In this document: positions 1-9,893 of the stretch, piece by piece
How positions within the stretch are numbered: the stretch's first letter is position 1
Layout: every line of letters begins with the position of its first letter
Assembly (NCBI RefSeq): GCF_003987185.1
Contig: NZ_PIPS01000003.1
Coordinates: 186,001 to 250,000, forward strand
DNA length: 64,000 bases
Reading direction: 5' to 3'
Source of the DNA: Idiomarina aquatica
Lineage (GTDB): Bacteria > Pseudomonadota > Gammaproteobacteria > Enterobacterales > Alteromonadaceae
Notes under the pieces: model-generated
Seen by the model: only the letters and a program-made list of their open reading frames with translations
Database searches by the model: none
What the model was told of the DNA's origin: nothing
Made by a program: the position numbers and the translations under genes

Positions 1-131
1 TCCAGGAAACCACCATTAAGCAACACGCGTCTGCAATTCTGCGCAAACTGGGTTGTGTGAATCGTACTCAGGCAGGAATATTATTTCGGCAGATGCTGGA
101 TACTTCTGAGACGTTTAATGAGCCGCTTTAA
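1..131 (+). CDS. LuxR-type response regulator, C-terminal end only (CrbR-like)
   Basis: Only the last 42 codons are in the window; the reading frame starts at base 3 and stops with TAA at 129-131. The visible part is the recognition-helix end of a LuxR/FixJ HTH, including the typical stretch TTIKQHASAILRKLG followed by VNRTQA. It points towards, and overlaps by 51 bp, the 3' end of the SLC5-histidine kinase gene on the other strand. Regulators of this type are the known partners of CrbS-type kinases (acetate switch in Vibrio), so a CrbR role is inferred from the neighbour. The receiver domain lies outside the window and cannot be checked. Confidence 0.75.
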   Translation, partial: QETTIKQHASAILRKLGCVNRTQAGILFRQMLDTSETFNEPL

Positions 132-3100
132 TGCGCCACTTTTTAATGGTTTGGGAATAAAGTGAGCACCTACTTCTAATGCTTGCTCACGCAGCACTTC
201 GTCCGGGTCAGCCGAATTAATGATCGCAGCGGTGTGATGCTGCCAACGTTCACGCAGCGCCCGAACCGCATCAATCCCGGTGGCGCCATGGTCGAGGTGA
301 TAATCGGCAAAAATCAGGTCGACCTTAGTTGAGGATTTGACGTCGGCGAGGGAAGTTGCGGTAAGGACTTTTGCGCCCCATTGCTGTAGCAGTGACGCGG
401 TCGCATTGAGCACGCGAACATCGTTATCGATAACCAAGACACAGAGGCCACGCAATAAGTCTTCGTCAACGCTAACGGCTGGAACGGAGGCTGGCGCTGA
501 ACGCTGTCGAAGCCAGTGTTCGACGGGTAATTGAATACCAAATGCCGTGCCCATACCGGGCTCTGAGCGTACTTCGATGGGTACTTCCATTAGTCGACAG
601 ATGCGCTCGACAATCGACAAACCCAGCCCCAGGCCGGGATTATCGCCTTCGGATCGTAATTGATGAAACTCTCTGAAAATTTCCTGCTGTTTGTGCGCAG
701 GTATACCTTCGCCGGTATCGATAACCCACAGTGTTAGGCGATTGCCATTACGTTTACTGCCAAGAATGATCCGGCCCTGACCGGTATAACGGAGGGCATT
801 GGATAACAGGTTCTGAACGATGCGGGTTAATAACTTTCTGTCACTGCGTATTACGGCAGAACTGCGTTGATAATGAAAGGTCAGTCCTTTTTCGGACGCC
901 ATAGCCTGATACCGGTCAACCAATGGGGACAGTACCTGATCCAGTGCAATCGATTGCCACTCCGGGCTGAGGTTACCGGCATCCAGCTTGGTCATATCCA
1001 ACAGCATGGTCAGCAGCTCTTCTGCGTGATCAAGTGAACGGCGAAGGTTTAACGCTAACGGCAGTTGTTCGCTGTCAGCCCGCGACTGCAGCATTTCGCA
1101 AAAGAGGCTGGCGGCGTTAAACGGTTGCATCAAATCATGGCTGACAGCCGCAAAAAAGCGCGATTTACTCAGATGTGCTTTCTCTTCCGCCTGTTTGGCC
1201 AGCAATAGCTGCTCGGTGCGTTCGTTAACACGTTGTTCGAGCTCGGTGTTAATCCGCTGCAACGCCTGCTGAGCCTCGACACGGTCGGTGATATCGCTGT
1301 AGGTGGTGACAAAGCCACCGCCGGGCATTGGATTGCCTTGAAGCTCAATAATCGAATCGCCTTGTGCTCGTTGATATTTATAAGCGCTGCCGGCTCGTAG
1401 ATAATTCAGCCGTTTCTCAATTTCGGCGTTGACGTCATTATCCTCCGAGCAACTGAGTAGGCCGCGCTGGGCGTTGTAATAGAGCAGATCGGCAACAGGC
1501 ATTCCCGCTTTCACGAGGCCTTCAGGATAATCAAAGATTTCCAGGTAACGGCGATTCCAGGCAACCAGTCTGAGTTCACGGTCAATGACGCTGATGCCCT
1601 GTGGAATATTCTCTACCGACGCCTGTAACAGTTCACGGTTAAATTGGTACAGTTTGGATGCTTCGGTGGCCCAGTCAACCACCTTAGCTACGGGTAGGTT
1701 CTGTTGTTCGGTGATGGTATCAAACAGCAAGCGCGTGGCCGAAGTTCCGATAATACCGGACAGCTCGCGTTCCAGGCGCATTAACGTTCGTGCCGGTACG
1801 TAGCTTTGCGAATCCTGGCTGACAAGATCAGTACCAAGCTTCTGTTGCAGAGTGACCAGTTGCTCATCGTTATAGAGGCGCTCAAGCAAGGCGCGCAGAC
1901 GTCCCCAGGTTAAGCTGGGGTCTTGCGTCATCTCGTCAAAACCGCTGCTATCTCTGCCGTTGCTTGCGGGCCGATAAACCATGGAAACCAGCAGGTAAAG
2001 CAACAGATTACTCCCGAGACTCAACAGCACACCATCGGCTACCTGCACATCAGAAATTGGATTAGCGGTATCAAGCGCTGGTAAAAATAAGGTGATAAAC
2101 CAGATACCTGTGCCAATGGCTAAACCACTGATCACCGCCAGTTGGCTGTTACGCCGCCACACAACACTGCCGATGATGGCCGGACCTAATTGTGCAAGCA
2201 ACGCCAGTGACAATAATCCGGAGTTAACCAAGGGGAGCGTATCAATGGTGAGTTGATAGTAAACGTAGGCAAGTAACATCACCACCATAATGGTAATCCG
2301 CCTTACCCACAGTATTCGCGAAGGGGTAAATTGCAGGCGAGTCAGCTGTTGATGACCAATCCGCAACCACAGCGGCATCACGACATCGTTCGAAATCATG
2401 ATGCTGAGTGCCAGCAGCGCGATGATGACCATGCTGGTTGCTGCTGCCAGCCCACCGATAAAAGCGATAAGAGACAGCCATGCAGTGTCGCTGGAAAGCG
2501 GAATCACCAGCATGAAAGTATCCGTTGATGCCTGCTCCGGCGCGATTAAGAGTGCTGCCAGGGCGATGGGCAAAATAAAGAAGTTAATCGCGAACAGGTA
2601 AAGCGGAAATGCCCAGCGGGCAACACGTAATTCATCACTGTGTGTATTCTCGACGTAGCTGACGTGAAACTGTCTGGGCAGACAAAACATCGACAATGCG
2701 CCTAACAAAATGTGCACTAAGTAAATATAACCGCCGCCCTCGACACCGTTCAGAGCCGCTTGAGTGACCGGCTCAGCAAAGCTCTTATCAAGTAAGTCGG
2801 CTAAACCATCGAAAAGGCCATAAGTGGCAAACAGTCCGACAATAATAAAAGCGCCCAGCTTGACCAGCGACTCAAACGCCACGGCGTCCATTAAGCCACC
2901 ATGCTGTTCGGCGAGGCTTAAGCGACGGGTACCGAATAAGAAGCCAAAACCAATCATGACCAAAGCCACCAACGCGGATAAATCAAACAGCCAGAATGGA
3001 TTCGGTTCGAACCCGGTGACGGCAGAGAAGCTCGCAGTTACGGCCCGCAATTGCAGGGAAATATAGGGCACAACGGCGATCAACGCGGTGATGGCGACAA

Positions 3101-3443
3101 CGCTGGCTAACAAGGGTGACTTGCCATAGCGGGTGCCGATGAGATCCGCAATCGAGGTAATATTTTGTTGTTTGCAATAGCTTAACAGGCGCAGTTGTAC
3201 CGCATGTAAAAACAAAAACACCACGATGGCGCCGATGTAGGTTGGCGCAAACGCCCAGCCATAGTGAGCCGACTGCGTAACCGTGCCAAAAAACGCCCAA
3301 GAGGTACAATGCACGCCCTGTGCCAGGGCGTAACGATAGGGTTTAACGGGCTGTGTTGCAGAACGGTCGCCGCGATAAGCAATGGCAAACAGAATCAATA
3401 AATAAATGACCGCCGTTGCGAGTGTTAAACTGACCGAAAGCAT
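81..3443 (-). CDS. crbS: SLC5 transporter-sensor hybrid histidine kinase (CrbS-like)
   Basis: The 1120-residue protein has an N-terminal multi-pass sodium:solute symporter (SLC5) region of about 500 residues. This is followed by a PAS domain (about 620-720, starting near SVENIPQGISVIDREL), a short coiled coil, a HisKA domain with SHDLMQPFNAA (phospho-acceptor His769), an HATPase domain with DTGEGIP and GLGLGLSIVERI, and a C-terminal receiver with LIFADYHLD (Asp1047). This order and length match CrbS, the membrane kinase that controls acetyl-CoA synthetase expression. CbrA-type kinases have a similar head but usually no C-terminal receiver. It follows the TRIC-family gene by 2 nt, so they are probably cotranscribed. 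All phosphorelay residues are present. Confidence 0.8.
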   Translation of the reverse strand: MLSVSLTLATAVIYLLILFAIAYRGDRSATQPVKPYRYALAQGVHCTSWAFFGTVTQSAHYGWAFAPTYIGAIVVFLFLHAVQLRLLSYCKQQNITSIADLIGTRYGKSPLLASVVAITALIAVVPYISLQLRAVTASFSAVTGFEPNPFWLFDLSALVALVMIGFGFLFGTRRLSLAEQHGGLMDAVAFESLVKLGAFIIVGLFATYGLFDGLADLLDKSFAEPVTQAALNGVEGGGYIYLVHILLGALSMFCLPRQFHVSYVENTHSDELRVARWAFPLYLFAINFFILPIALAALLIAPEQASTDTFMLVIPLSSDTAWLSLIAFIGGLAAATSMVIIALLALSIMISNDVVMPLWLRIGHQQLTRLQFTPSRILWVRRITIMVVMLLAYVYYQLTIDTLPLVNSGLLSLALLAQLGPAIIGSVVWRRNSQLAVISGLAIGTGIWFITLFLPALDTANPISDVQVADGVLLSLGSNLLLYLLVSMVYRPASNGRDSSGFDEMTQDPSLTWGRLRALLERLYNDEQLVTLQQKLGTDLVSQDSQSYVPARTLMRLERELSGIIGTSATRLLFDTITEQQNLPVAKVVDWATEASKLYQFNRELLQASVENIPQGISVIDRELRLVAWNRRYLEIFDYPEGLVKAGMPVADLLYYNAQRGLLSCSEDNDVNAEIEKRLNYLRAGSAYKYQRAQGDSIIELQGNPMPGGGFVTTYSDITDRVEAQQALQRINTELEQRVNERTEQLLLAKQAEEKAHLSKSRFFAAVSHDLMQPFNAASLFCEMLQSRADSEQLPLALNLRRSLDHAEELLTMLLDMTKLDAGNLSPEWQSIALDQVLSPLVDRYQAMASEKGLTFHYQRSSAVIRSDRKLLTRIVQNLLSNALRYTGQGRIILGSKRNGNRLTLWVIDTGEGIPAHKQQEIFREFHQLRSEGDNPGLGLGLSIVERICRLMEVPIEVRSEPGMGTAFGIQLPVEHWLRQRSAPASVPAVSVDEDLLRGLCVLVIDNDVRVLNATASLLQQWGAKVLTATSLADVKSSTKVDLIFADYHLDHGATGIDAVRALRERWQHHTAAIINSADPDEVLREQALEVGAHFIPKPLKSGALKRLIKRLRSIQHLPK

Positions 3444-3445
3444 GA

Positions 3446-4063
3446 TCAGTGATGGTCGTGGTGATCAGGAAAAACCGGTAACGACCATTGATACCGTATC
3501 GCGCCTAGACGAATGATCAGCGTTGATAACATGCCGGCGGCTAAGGCGATGATAGGGTAATAGGGCACCAGTAAGGTATACACCATGGCACCGACAATAC
3601 AGGTGGTGGCATAGAGTTCACTTTTAAGGACCATCGGCACATCGCGCGCCAGTACGTCACGGATCATACCACCGAAGCAGGCCGATATGGTTCCCATAAT
3701 GACAGCAATAAAGGGAGAAAAGCCGGCAGAAAGCGCTTTTTCTGCGCCCATGGTCGCAAAGAATGCTAAACCCACCGCATCGGCAATTTGCAAGGTTGTC
3801 ATCGGAATGTAAGCTTTGTAACGTAACCAGACGATGGTCAAGACGGCTGCAACCAAGATGGTGTAAATGTAGGTCGGGTCGTGGGTCCAGAATACCGGAA
3901 GGCCAAGAATTAAGTCGCGCACAGTACCACCACCGATGGCGGTAGTTGAGGCGAGAATAATAACGCCGAAACCGTCCATGTGCTTACGGAATGCTAACAG
4001 TGTACCGGCGATGGCGAATACCGCGACACCAGCCTGGTCTGTCCAGTAAAACAAAATATCCAT
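3446..4063 (-). CDS. Trimeric intracellular cation channel (TRIC)-family membrane protein, YadS-like
   Basis: This 205-residue, almost wholly hydrophobic protein has about seven membrane segments in two similar halves. Each half contains a Gly-rich motif followed by an arginine-aspartate pair: GGGTVRDLILG at about 47-57 and CFGGMIRDVLARD in the second half. That is the signature of the bacterial TRIC/UPF0126 family (E. coli YadS and YicG), inner-membrane proteins linked to cation or small-metabolite permeation. The C-terminus is rich in histidine (DHHDHH). It is the first gene of a two-gene unit with the CrbS-like kinase, 2 nt apart. The substrate cannot be read from the sequence. Confidence 0.85.
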   Translation of the reverse strand: MDILFYWTDQAGVAVFAIAGTLLAFRKHMDGFGVIILASTTAIGGGTVRDLILGLPVFWTHDPTYIYTILVAAVLTIVWLRYKAYIPMTTLQIADAVGLAFFATMGAEKALSAGFSPFIAVIMGTISACFGGMIRDVLARDVPMVLKSELYATTCIVGAMVYTLLVPYYPIIALAAGMLSTLIIRLGAIRYQWSLPVFPDHHDHH

Positions 4064-4217
4064 AACGTCTGCGAGTCCTGATACCTTTACTTGTCAGTTT
4101 GTCACTTTAAGATCAAGATTGGTAGTCAGTAGCTGGTGAATTTCGTTGGCTATTTTATCGTCACCGCGTACAATGTAACCAGCCTCGAGACGTAGTAATG
4201 CTAGGGAATAGCGCTAA

Positions 4218-5744
4218 ATGATGAATGTTGCAGAAATGAAAACAAAGCATGCGGACGATGACATTGCACGTCGAGTTGAGTATGCGCCGACGCTAATTAT
4301 TGCTCTTCACCCCGATTTGGGGCGTATTGGCGACACCGCTCCGCTGCTGGGTATTCTTCAGGAAAATCGAGATTATTTAAGTCGTAACCGCCCGGATTTT
4401 TCCAAAAACGGCTACACCGGTAAGCCCCTCAATGATCCTCACATCAGTCGTTCGCCCATTATTTTCCAACAAGATGGTGATGATGCCTTTCGCGTGCGGG
4501 CGCACTCGACCAGTACCAAAGTCCAAATTTTAGGACGCGCCTACCAAAGTGAGTATTTACTGAGCTCAGCGGAAGTCAGCCAAGGTGTTGTTATTACATT
4601 GAATAATACTGTGGTACTGGTGCTGAAAATGATGCCGCTGGAAGAAACCCGTTATAACTTGGATGCGGTGCTTAAAGGCATCAGTCCGGATATCAATGCC
4701 ATTAGTCATAAACTTGAACATATTGCGAAATTGGATATGCCGGTGATCATTCGCGGTGCCACCGGAGCTGGCAAAGAACAAGCGGCTTATAAAATCCATT
4801 TGGAAAGCCATTGTGCGGATAACCCCTTTGTTTCTGTGAACGTCGCCGCTATCCACGACGTAGTGGCGGAAGAGGAACTGTTTGGTGTGGTTCGTGGCGA
4901 TCAACACTCGCCGGGTTATTTTTGCCAAGCCCAGGGTGGGACACTGGTATTAGAGGATCTGGAAGATGCCTCCGAAACGGTGGTAAGTCTGTTGTTTTCG
5001 GCATTAACGCAGGGCAGTTACATACCACCGAATGGCAATAAGCCGGTGACCATTAACTGCCGAATCATTGTTACCAGTATTTATGACACCTGCCCGTGTC
5101 CACAGGGCTCTAAGCTTTGGCAACTGATGAACTATTTAGCCGCTTATCAGGTGTTTTTACCATCGTTGGCAGAGCGTATTGAAGACATCAGCATACTGTT
5201 TTTACACTTTGTGGAGCAGCAATGGCAGCGCATTTATCCTCAGCGCAGCTTTGCATTAAAGATTCCGGCGAGTTTAATTGCACAGTTACTCAGTTTTAAC
5301 TGGCCCGGTAATGTCAGACAGTTGCGTAATGTCGCTCGTCAGGTTGTCATTGACAGTCGTGATGAGGAAGCACTGCAGTTAGACCCGCAACTGCTTTCCA
5401 TTCTGAAGCCGCAATCATCATTGCGCGGCGTGCAGGAAAAAATCAAAGCAAATGGCAGTGGACGCAAGCCGAATACCATTGGTCGCGATGAGTTGATTGA
5501 AGCGTTGCAAAAAAATCGCTTTGAACTACAGGCTACCGCGCGTGAGTTGAATATTTCTCGGGCCTCGGTGTATCAGTTGATACAACGCTTTGATGGCATC
5601 AGAACCGCACAGGACTTGACCGAAGCGGAGCTGAAAGAGTGTTATGAAAAGTACCGCGGGGATACCGAGCAGATGATGTGGGAGCTGCAAGTTTCGCAGG
5701 TCGGAATGCGGCGACGACTCAAAGCAATGGGTTACGATATTTGA
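4218..5744 (+). CDS. FHA-AAA+ transcriptional regulator with degenerate sigma-54 motifs and C-terminal Fis-type helices
   Basis: The 508-residue protein has an FHA-like beta-rich segment (about 90-140), an AAA+ domain with Walker A GATGAGKE (180-187) and Walker B-like GGTLVLEDLED, and a Fis-type HTH at about 425-455 (LQATARELNISRASVYQLI). A second HTH-like segment ends the protein (about 468-508, MMWELQVSQVGMRRRLKAMGY). In bacterial enhancer-binding proteins the loop before GGTLFLDE carries GAFTGA, which touches sigma-54. Here that place reads VVRGDQHSPGYF, so classic sigma-54 activation is doubtful. It may act as a repressor or sigma-70 regulator, like other GAFTGA-less members. No obvious target operon lies beside it. 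Confidence 0.8.
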   Translation: MMNVAEMKTKHADDDIARRVEYAPTLIIALHPDLGRIGDTAPLLGILQENRDYLSRNRPDFSKNGYTGKPLNDPHISRSPIIFQQDGDDAFRVRAHSTSTKVQILGRAYQSEYLLSSAEVSQGVVITLNNTVVLVLKMMPLEETRYNLDAVLKGISPDINAISHKLEHIAKLDMPVIIRGATGAGKEQAAYKIHLESHCADNPFVSVNVAAIHDVVAEEELFGVVRGDQHSPGYFCQAQGGTLVLEDLEDASETVVSLLFSALTQGSYIPPNGNKPVTINCRIIVTSIYDTCPCPQGSKLWQLMNYLAAYQVFLPSLAERIEDISILFLHFVEQQWQRIYPQRSFALKIPASLIAQLLSFNWPGNVRQLRNVARQVVIDSRDEEALQLDPQLLSILKPQSSLRGVQEKIKANGSGRKPNTIGRDELIEALQKNRFELQATARELNISRASVYQLIQRFDGIRTAQDLTEAELKECYEKYRGDTEQMMWELQVSQVGMRRRLKAMGYDI

Positions 5745-5805
5745 TTCAGTATTCTTTCCCGGCAAATTTTTGCTAGACTATCCCTCCTTGTTGACTTGTA
5801 ATTCG

Positions 5806-5836
5806 GTCACCTTGTCCTTATCTAAGACAAGGTGAC
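5806..5836. repeat. 11-bp perfect inverted repeat upstream of yajC
   Basis: GTCACCTTGTC (5806-5816) and its exact complement GACAAGGTGAC (5826-5836) flank a 9-nt loop. No T-tract follows on either strand, so it is not a standard intrinsic terminator for the regulator gene ending at 5744. It lies 39 bp before the yajC start and may be an operator or a leader hairpin. Confidence 0.6.
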
Positions 5837-5875
5837 AACAAATACCATAAAATTAATGACCAATTGGGGAATATT

Positions 5876-6211
5876 ATGAACTTTTTTATCAGTCCTGCTT
5901 ACGCTCAAGACGCAGGTGGCGCCCAAGGTGGCGGCATGGAACTTATTTTCATGCTGGTCATGTTTGGTTTGATCTTCTATTTCTTGATTTATCGCCCGCA
6001 AGCAAAACGCGTTAAACAGCATAAAGAGCTTGTATCGTCATTGAGCAAAGGCGACGAAGTGCTTACTCAAGGCGGCATGGTCGGTCGAATCACAAAAGTT
6101 AGTGACGATAAAGATTTCATCGTTATCGCGCTATCTGACGAAATTGAAGTCACCGTGCAAAAAGCAGCCGTTACATCGGTTCTTCCGAAAGGAACGATGA
6201 AGTCACTGTAA
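5876..6211 (+). CDS. yajC: Sec translocon accessory subunit YajC
   Basis: The 111-residue protein has one membrane segment near residues 20-42 ([19 protein letters not shown]) followed by [12 protein letters not shown] and the conserved [13 protein letters not shown] region, both hallmarks of YajC. It is a small inner-membrane partner of SecDF in the holo-translocon. I place the start at the ATG at 5876 ([11 protein letters not shown]), preceded by GGGGA at 5867-5871, rather than the in-frame TTG at 5864. It heads yajC-secD-secF; the tgt gene that often precedes yajC is absent here. Confidence 0.95.
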   Translation: MNFFISPAYAQDAGGAQGGGMELIFMLVMFGLIFYFLIYRPQAKRVKQHKELVSSLSKGDEVLTQGGMVGRITKVSDDKDFIVIALSDEIEVTVQKAAVTSVLPKGTMKSL

Positions 6212-6239
6212 TCACAGTAATAACAAAGGTAGGCACGAC

Positions 6240-8087
6240 GTGTTAAATAAATACCCGTTGTGGAAAAACCTGCTGATCATCTTTGTCGTGCTAGTGGCAG
6301 CGCTGTATGCGCTGCCAAATATTTATGGCGAAGATCCGGCAGTTCAAATTTCCGCAGATCGACAAGCTACGATTGATGCAGCAACGCTTGATCGAGTCCG
6401 CAATACGCTAACAAGCGAAAATATTTCTCCTAAGTCCGTTGCCCTTGAAGAACAGCAGATTTTGGTGCGGCTGACTTCGGACGACCAGCAGTTGAAAGCG
6501 CGCGAAGCCCTAGTTAAATCGTTAGGTGACAATTACATCGTGGCGTTGAATTTGGCGCCGGCAACCCCCGAATGGTTGAAGAGCATTGGCGCCCAACCCA
6601 TGAAACTGGGCCTGGATTTACGTGGCGGCGTCCATTTCCTGATGGAAATCGATATGGACGAAGCGATGCGCAAGATTCTCGACGGTATGAAAGATACCGT
6701 CCGTAACGAGTTACGCGAAGAGCGAATTCGTTACACGGCCGTTAACGTTGAAGATCGCGATGGGGTAAAGGTTCAACTGCGTACGGAAGAAGATTATCAG
6801 CAAGCGTTGAGTTATCTGGATAATCGGTATCAGGGATACACTCTGGTCGAGAATCCTGACGAACAAACGCTTGAATTGCGTATGACCGAGCAGAAGCTGG
6901 CGGAAACCCGCGATTATGCGGTATCACAGAACATCACCATCATGCGCAACCGGGTCAACGAGCTGGGTGTGGCAGAACCGGTGATTCAGCGTCAAGGCTC
7001 CAACCGTATCGTGGTCGAACTTCCGGGCGTGCAGGACACTGCGCGGGCGAAGGAAATTCTTGGTGCGACAGCAACGCTGGAGTTCCGTATGGTTGATACC
7101 GAAAATGACGTTCGCGATGCCATGAGCGGCCGGGTGCCATTTGGCAGCGAGTTGTTGCCAATGCGTGATGGCCCGCAGCAGTTGCTGAAAGAAGACGTTA
7201 TTTTAACCGGTGACCACATTGTCAATGCGGGTGTCGGCTATGATGAATACAACCGACCGCAGGTTAATATCACGTTAGATGGCGCTGGCGGCAATAAGAT
7301 GTCGATGGCGACCAAGGATAACGTGGGCAAACCGATGGCGACGGTATTCATCGAGTACAAAGCGACTGACGAGCGCGATGAAAACGGCAACCTGCAATTC
7401 ACTAAAAACGCCGAAGTGATTAACGTCGCTACCATTCAATCGCGGTTGGGCAGTAGCTTCCGCATTACCGGCGTTGGCGCCCAGGAAGCACAAAACCTGG
7501 CGCTGTTGCTGCGTGCAGGTGCATTGATCGCGCCTATCCAAATTGTTGAAGAACGCACGGTCGGGCCTAGCCTGGGTCAGCAAAACATTGATGCAGGAAC
7601 GCAAGCCATTATGTGGGGCTTTATCTTAGTCCTGATATTTATGGTCGCGTATTATCGTAAATTTGGACTGGTCGCCAACTGTGCACTGGCGTCGAACCTG
7701 ATTTTGATCATTGGCGTGATGTCGATGATTCCGGGAGCCACGCTGACCCTGCCGGGTATGGCCGGTATCGTTTTAACGGTCGGTATGGCGGTTGACGCTA
7801 ATGTGCTGATCTTTGAGCGTATCCGTGAGGAAATCAAAGACAAGCGCAGTCCGCAACAAGCCATTCACCACGGTTATGACAGCGCGTTGTCAACCATTGC
7901 GGATGCGAACGTGACGACCCTGATTGCAGCGCTCATTCTGTTTGCGATTGGTAATGGTCCGATTAAAGGCTTCGCGATTACTCTGGCTATCGGCATTATA
8001 ACGTCGATGTTTACGGCCATTGTCGGCACCCGCGCGATTGTGAACTCAATCTGGGGCGGAAAACGCCTTAGTAAACTCTCGATTTAG
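6240..8087 (+). CDS. secD: Protein translocase subunit SecD
   Basis: SecD is the larger half of the SecDF pump, which uses the proton or sodium gradient to pull exported proteins across the inner membrane. The 615-residue length is normal. The family motifs are visible: [16 protein letters not shown] at about 123-138, the large periplasmic P1 region, [25 protein letters not shown], and the membrane motifs [17 protein letters not shown] and [13 protein letters not shown]. The start codon is GTG at 6240 ([10 protein letters not shown]). It follows yajC by 28 nt and precedes secF by 8 nt. Confidence 0.97.
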   Translation: MLNKYPLWKNLLIIFVVLVAALYALPNIYGEDPAVQISADRQATIDAATLDRVRNTLTSENISPKSVALEEQQILVRLTSDDQQLKAREALVKSLGDNYIVALNLAPATPEWLKSIGAQPMKLGLDLRGGVHFLMEIDMDEAMRKILDGMKDTVRNELREERIRYTAVNVEDRDGVKVQLRTEEDYQQALSYLDNRYQGYTLVENPDEQTLELRMTEQKLAETRDYAVSQNITIMRNRVNELGVAEPVIQRQGSNRIVVELPGVQDTARAKEILGATATLEFRMVDTENDVRDAMSGRVPFGSELLPMRDGPQQLLKEDVILTGDHIVNAGVGYDEYNRPQVNITLDGAGGNKMSMATKDNVGKPMATVFIEYKATDERDENGNLQFTKNAEVINVATIQSRLGSSFRITGVGAQEAQNLALLLRAGALIAPIQIVEERTVGPSLGQQNIDAGTQAIMWGFILVLIFMVAYYRKFGLVANCALASNLILIIGVMSMIPGATLTLPGMAGIVLTVGMAVDANVLIFERIREEIKDKRSPQQAIHHGYDSALSTIADANVTTLIAALILFAIGNGPIKGFAITLAIGIITSMFTAIVGTRAIVNSIWGGKRLSKLSI

Positions 8088-8095
8088 GCGATGTT

Positions 8096-9043
8096 ATGCG
8101 AGAAATAATTAGTACAGATGAACGAATTCCGTTTATGCGGTTTCGCGGCGTCTTCGCCATTATCAGTGGTTTGCTGTTAGTCGCGTCGATCGTCTCATTG
8201 TCGGTTAACAAACTGAACTTTGGTTTAGACTTTACCGGCGGCACCTTGATTGAAGTTGGCTTCCAGCAACCCGCGAACCTGCAACAGGTTCGCGACGTGC
8301 TGGACGACAACGGTTATGGCGATGCGATCGTACAGAACTACGGGACGCAACAGGATCTTTTGATCCGTCTTGAGCCGCGTACTGACGTTAAAGCCGAGCA
8401 GTTGGGCAGCTCAATCATTGAGGCGCTGCGGTCGAATATCGATCAAAGCATTGAAATGCGTCGGATTGAATTTGTTGGCCCTAATGTTGGTGATGAGTTT
8501 ATCGAACAGGGCGGTCTGGCGATGCTGACCGCACTGATCTGCATTCTCATATACATTGCTCTGCGCTTTGAGTGGCGGCTTGCGGTGGGGGCTGTTGCAG
8601 CTCTGGCGCACGACGTTATTTTGACCCTGGGGCTGTTTTCAATCCTCGGTCTCGAGTTTGATCTGACGGTATTGGCGGCGTTACTGGCGGTCATCGGTTA
8701 CTCGATAAACGATACCGTGGTCGTGAGTGACCGTATTCGTGAAACGTTCCGTAAATTCGCGAAGCTAACGCCGATGCAAACGGTCAACCGGGCATTAACG
8801 GACACGCTAAGTCGAACATTAGTAACGTCACTAACCACCATTCTGGTATTACTGACGCTGTTCTTTTTGGGTGGTCCGTTAATCCACGGTTTCTCTACGG
8901 CGTTGTTATTCGGTGTGGTGATTGGTACCTACTCATCGATTTTCATTGCTAGTTCGGTAGCCATTACCTTTGGCGTGAGCCGCGAAGATTTGATGCCGAC
9001 CGAAGTAGAGAAAGAGGGCGCGGATCAGGATCCGTTGCCTTAA
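8096..9043 (+). CDS. secF: Protein translocase subunit SecF
   Basis: The 315-residue SecF carries the expected motifs: LNFGLDFTGGTLIEVGF after the first membrane segment, FVGPNVGDEF before the second, and the core GYSINDTVVVSDRIRE. It pairs with SecD to complete the protein-export pump. The C-terminal tail is acidic and cytoplasmic. The start ATG is at 8096, 8 nt after secD, consistent with coupled translation. Confidence 0.97.
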   Translation: MREIISTDERIPFMRFRGVFAIISGLLLVASIVSLSVNKLNFGLDFTGGTLIEVGFQQPANLQQVRDVLDDNGYGDAIVQNYGTQQDLLIRLEPRTDVKAEQLGSSIIEALRSNIDQSIEMRRIEFVGPNVGDEFIEQGGLAMLTALICILIYIALRFEWRLAVGAVAALAHDVILTLGLFSILGLEFDLTVLAALLAVIGYSINDTVVVSDRIRETFRKFAKLTPMQTVNRALTDTLSRTLVTSLTTILVLLTLFFLGGPLIHGFSTALLFGVVIGTYSSIFIASSVAITFGVSREDLMPTEVEKEGADQDPLP

Positions 9044-9083
9044 AACCATTAAATTACGCGATTGACTTGTTGAGGAGCGCATC

Positions 9084-9866
9084 ATGCTTGCTGTTTTATC
9101 TCCGGCGAAAAACTTGGATTATGAAAGTGATTACCCGAGCGTTGAGGCCACTCAGCCGCGCTTACTGGATGATGCCGCAGAGCTGGTTGACGTTTGCCGT
9201 GAGCTGAGCCCACAGCAATTGGGGTCGTTGATGAAAATCAGCGATAAGCTGGCAGGCCTCAATGCCGCCCGCTTTGCCGAATGGTCTCGACCTTTCAGTG
9301 AGCACAATGCGCGTCCGGCAATCTTTGCGTTTAATGGGGATGTCTATGCCGGATTAGACGCCTACCAGTTAGACGCCGGGGCGCTAAACTCCTCACAACA
9401 TCAATTGCGTATTTTGTCCGGCTTATACGGTTTGTTGCGTCCGCTTGACCTGATGCAGCCGTACCGGTTGGAGATGGGCACTAAGCTGAACAACCCTCGT
9501 GGTAAAAACTTGTATGAGTTTTGGGGTGATACCATTACCGAGTTATTGAACCAGGATCTGGCACAACAAGGCACCGATGTATTGGTGAATTTGGCATCAA
9601 ATGAGTATTTTTCGGCCGTGAACACGAAAGCGCTTAAGGCTCGTGTCATTACGCCGGTATTTAAAGATGAAAAGAACGGTCAGTATAAAGTGATCAGTTT
9701 TTACGCCAAGAAAGCGCGCGGGTTAATGGCTCGCTTTATGGTGAACCAAACGCCCAAGTCTGTGTCTGATTTAAAGGATTTTGATGTTGCTGGCTATCAA
9801 TTTAACGCAGCAGAATCGAGCGAAGACAAATTGGTGTTTAAACGTTCTGAAGCTGCGCGTGGTTGA
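9084..9866 (+). CDS. yaaA: Peroxide stress protein YaaA (DUF328/UPF0246)
   Basis: The 260-residue protein opens with [15 protein letters not shown] and contains [21 protein letters not shown] and [13 protein letters not shown], all diagnostic of YaaA. The family lowers free iron and so limits Fenton damage during hydrogen peroxide stress in E. coli, and it can bind DNA. The start ATG at 9084 has GAGGAG at 9072-9077. It lies 40 bp after secF. No OxyR site was identified. Confidence 0.95.
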   Translation: MLAVLSPAKNLDYESDYPSVEATQPRLLDDAAELVDVCRELSPQQLGSLMKISDKLAGLNAARFAEWSRPFSEHNARPAIFAFNGDVYAGLDAYQLDAGALNSSQHQLRILSGLYGLLRPLDLMQPYRLEMGTKLNNPRGKNLYEFWGDTITELLNQDLAQQGTDVLVNLASNEYFSAVNTKALKARVITPVFKDEKNGQYKVISFYAKKARGLMARFMVNQTPKSVSDLKDFDVAGYQFNAAESSEDKLVFKRSEAARG

Positions 9867-9893
9867 TACGGATAACTTGCCGAAACTCACTGC

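Noticed and set aside
4064-4217. Gap between the TRIC gene and the AAA+ regulator
   Set aside because: I found no RNA gene, small ORF or clear operator here; it presumably holds two divergent promoters.
6955-7604. Antisense open frames within secD
   Set aside because: No recognisable domains and fully covered by a certain gene.
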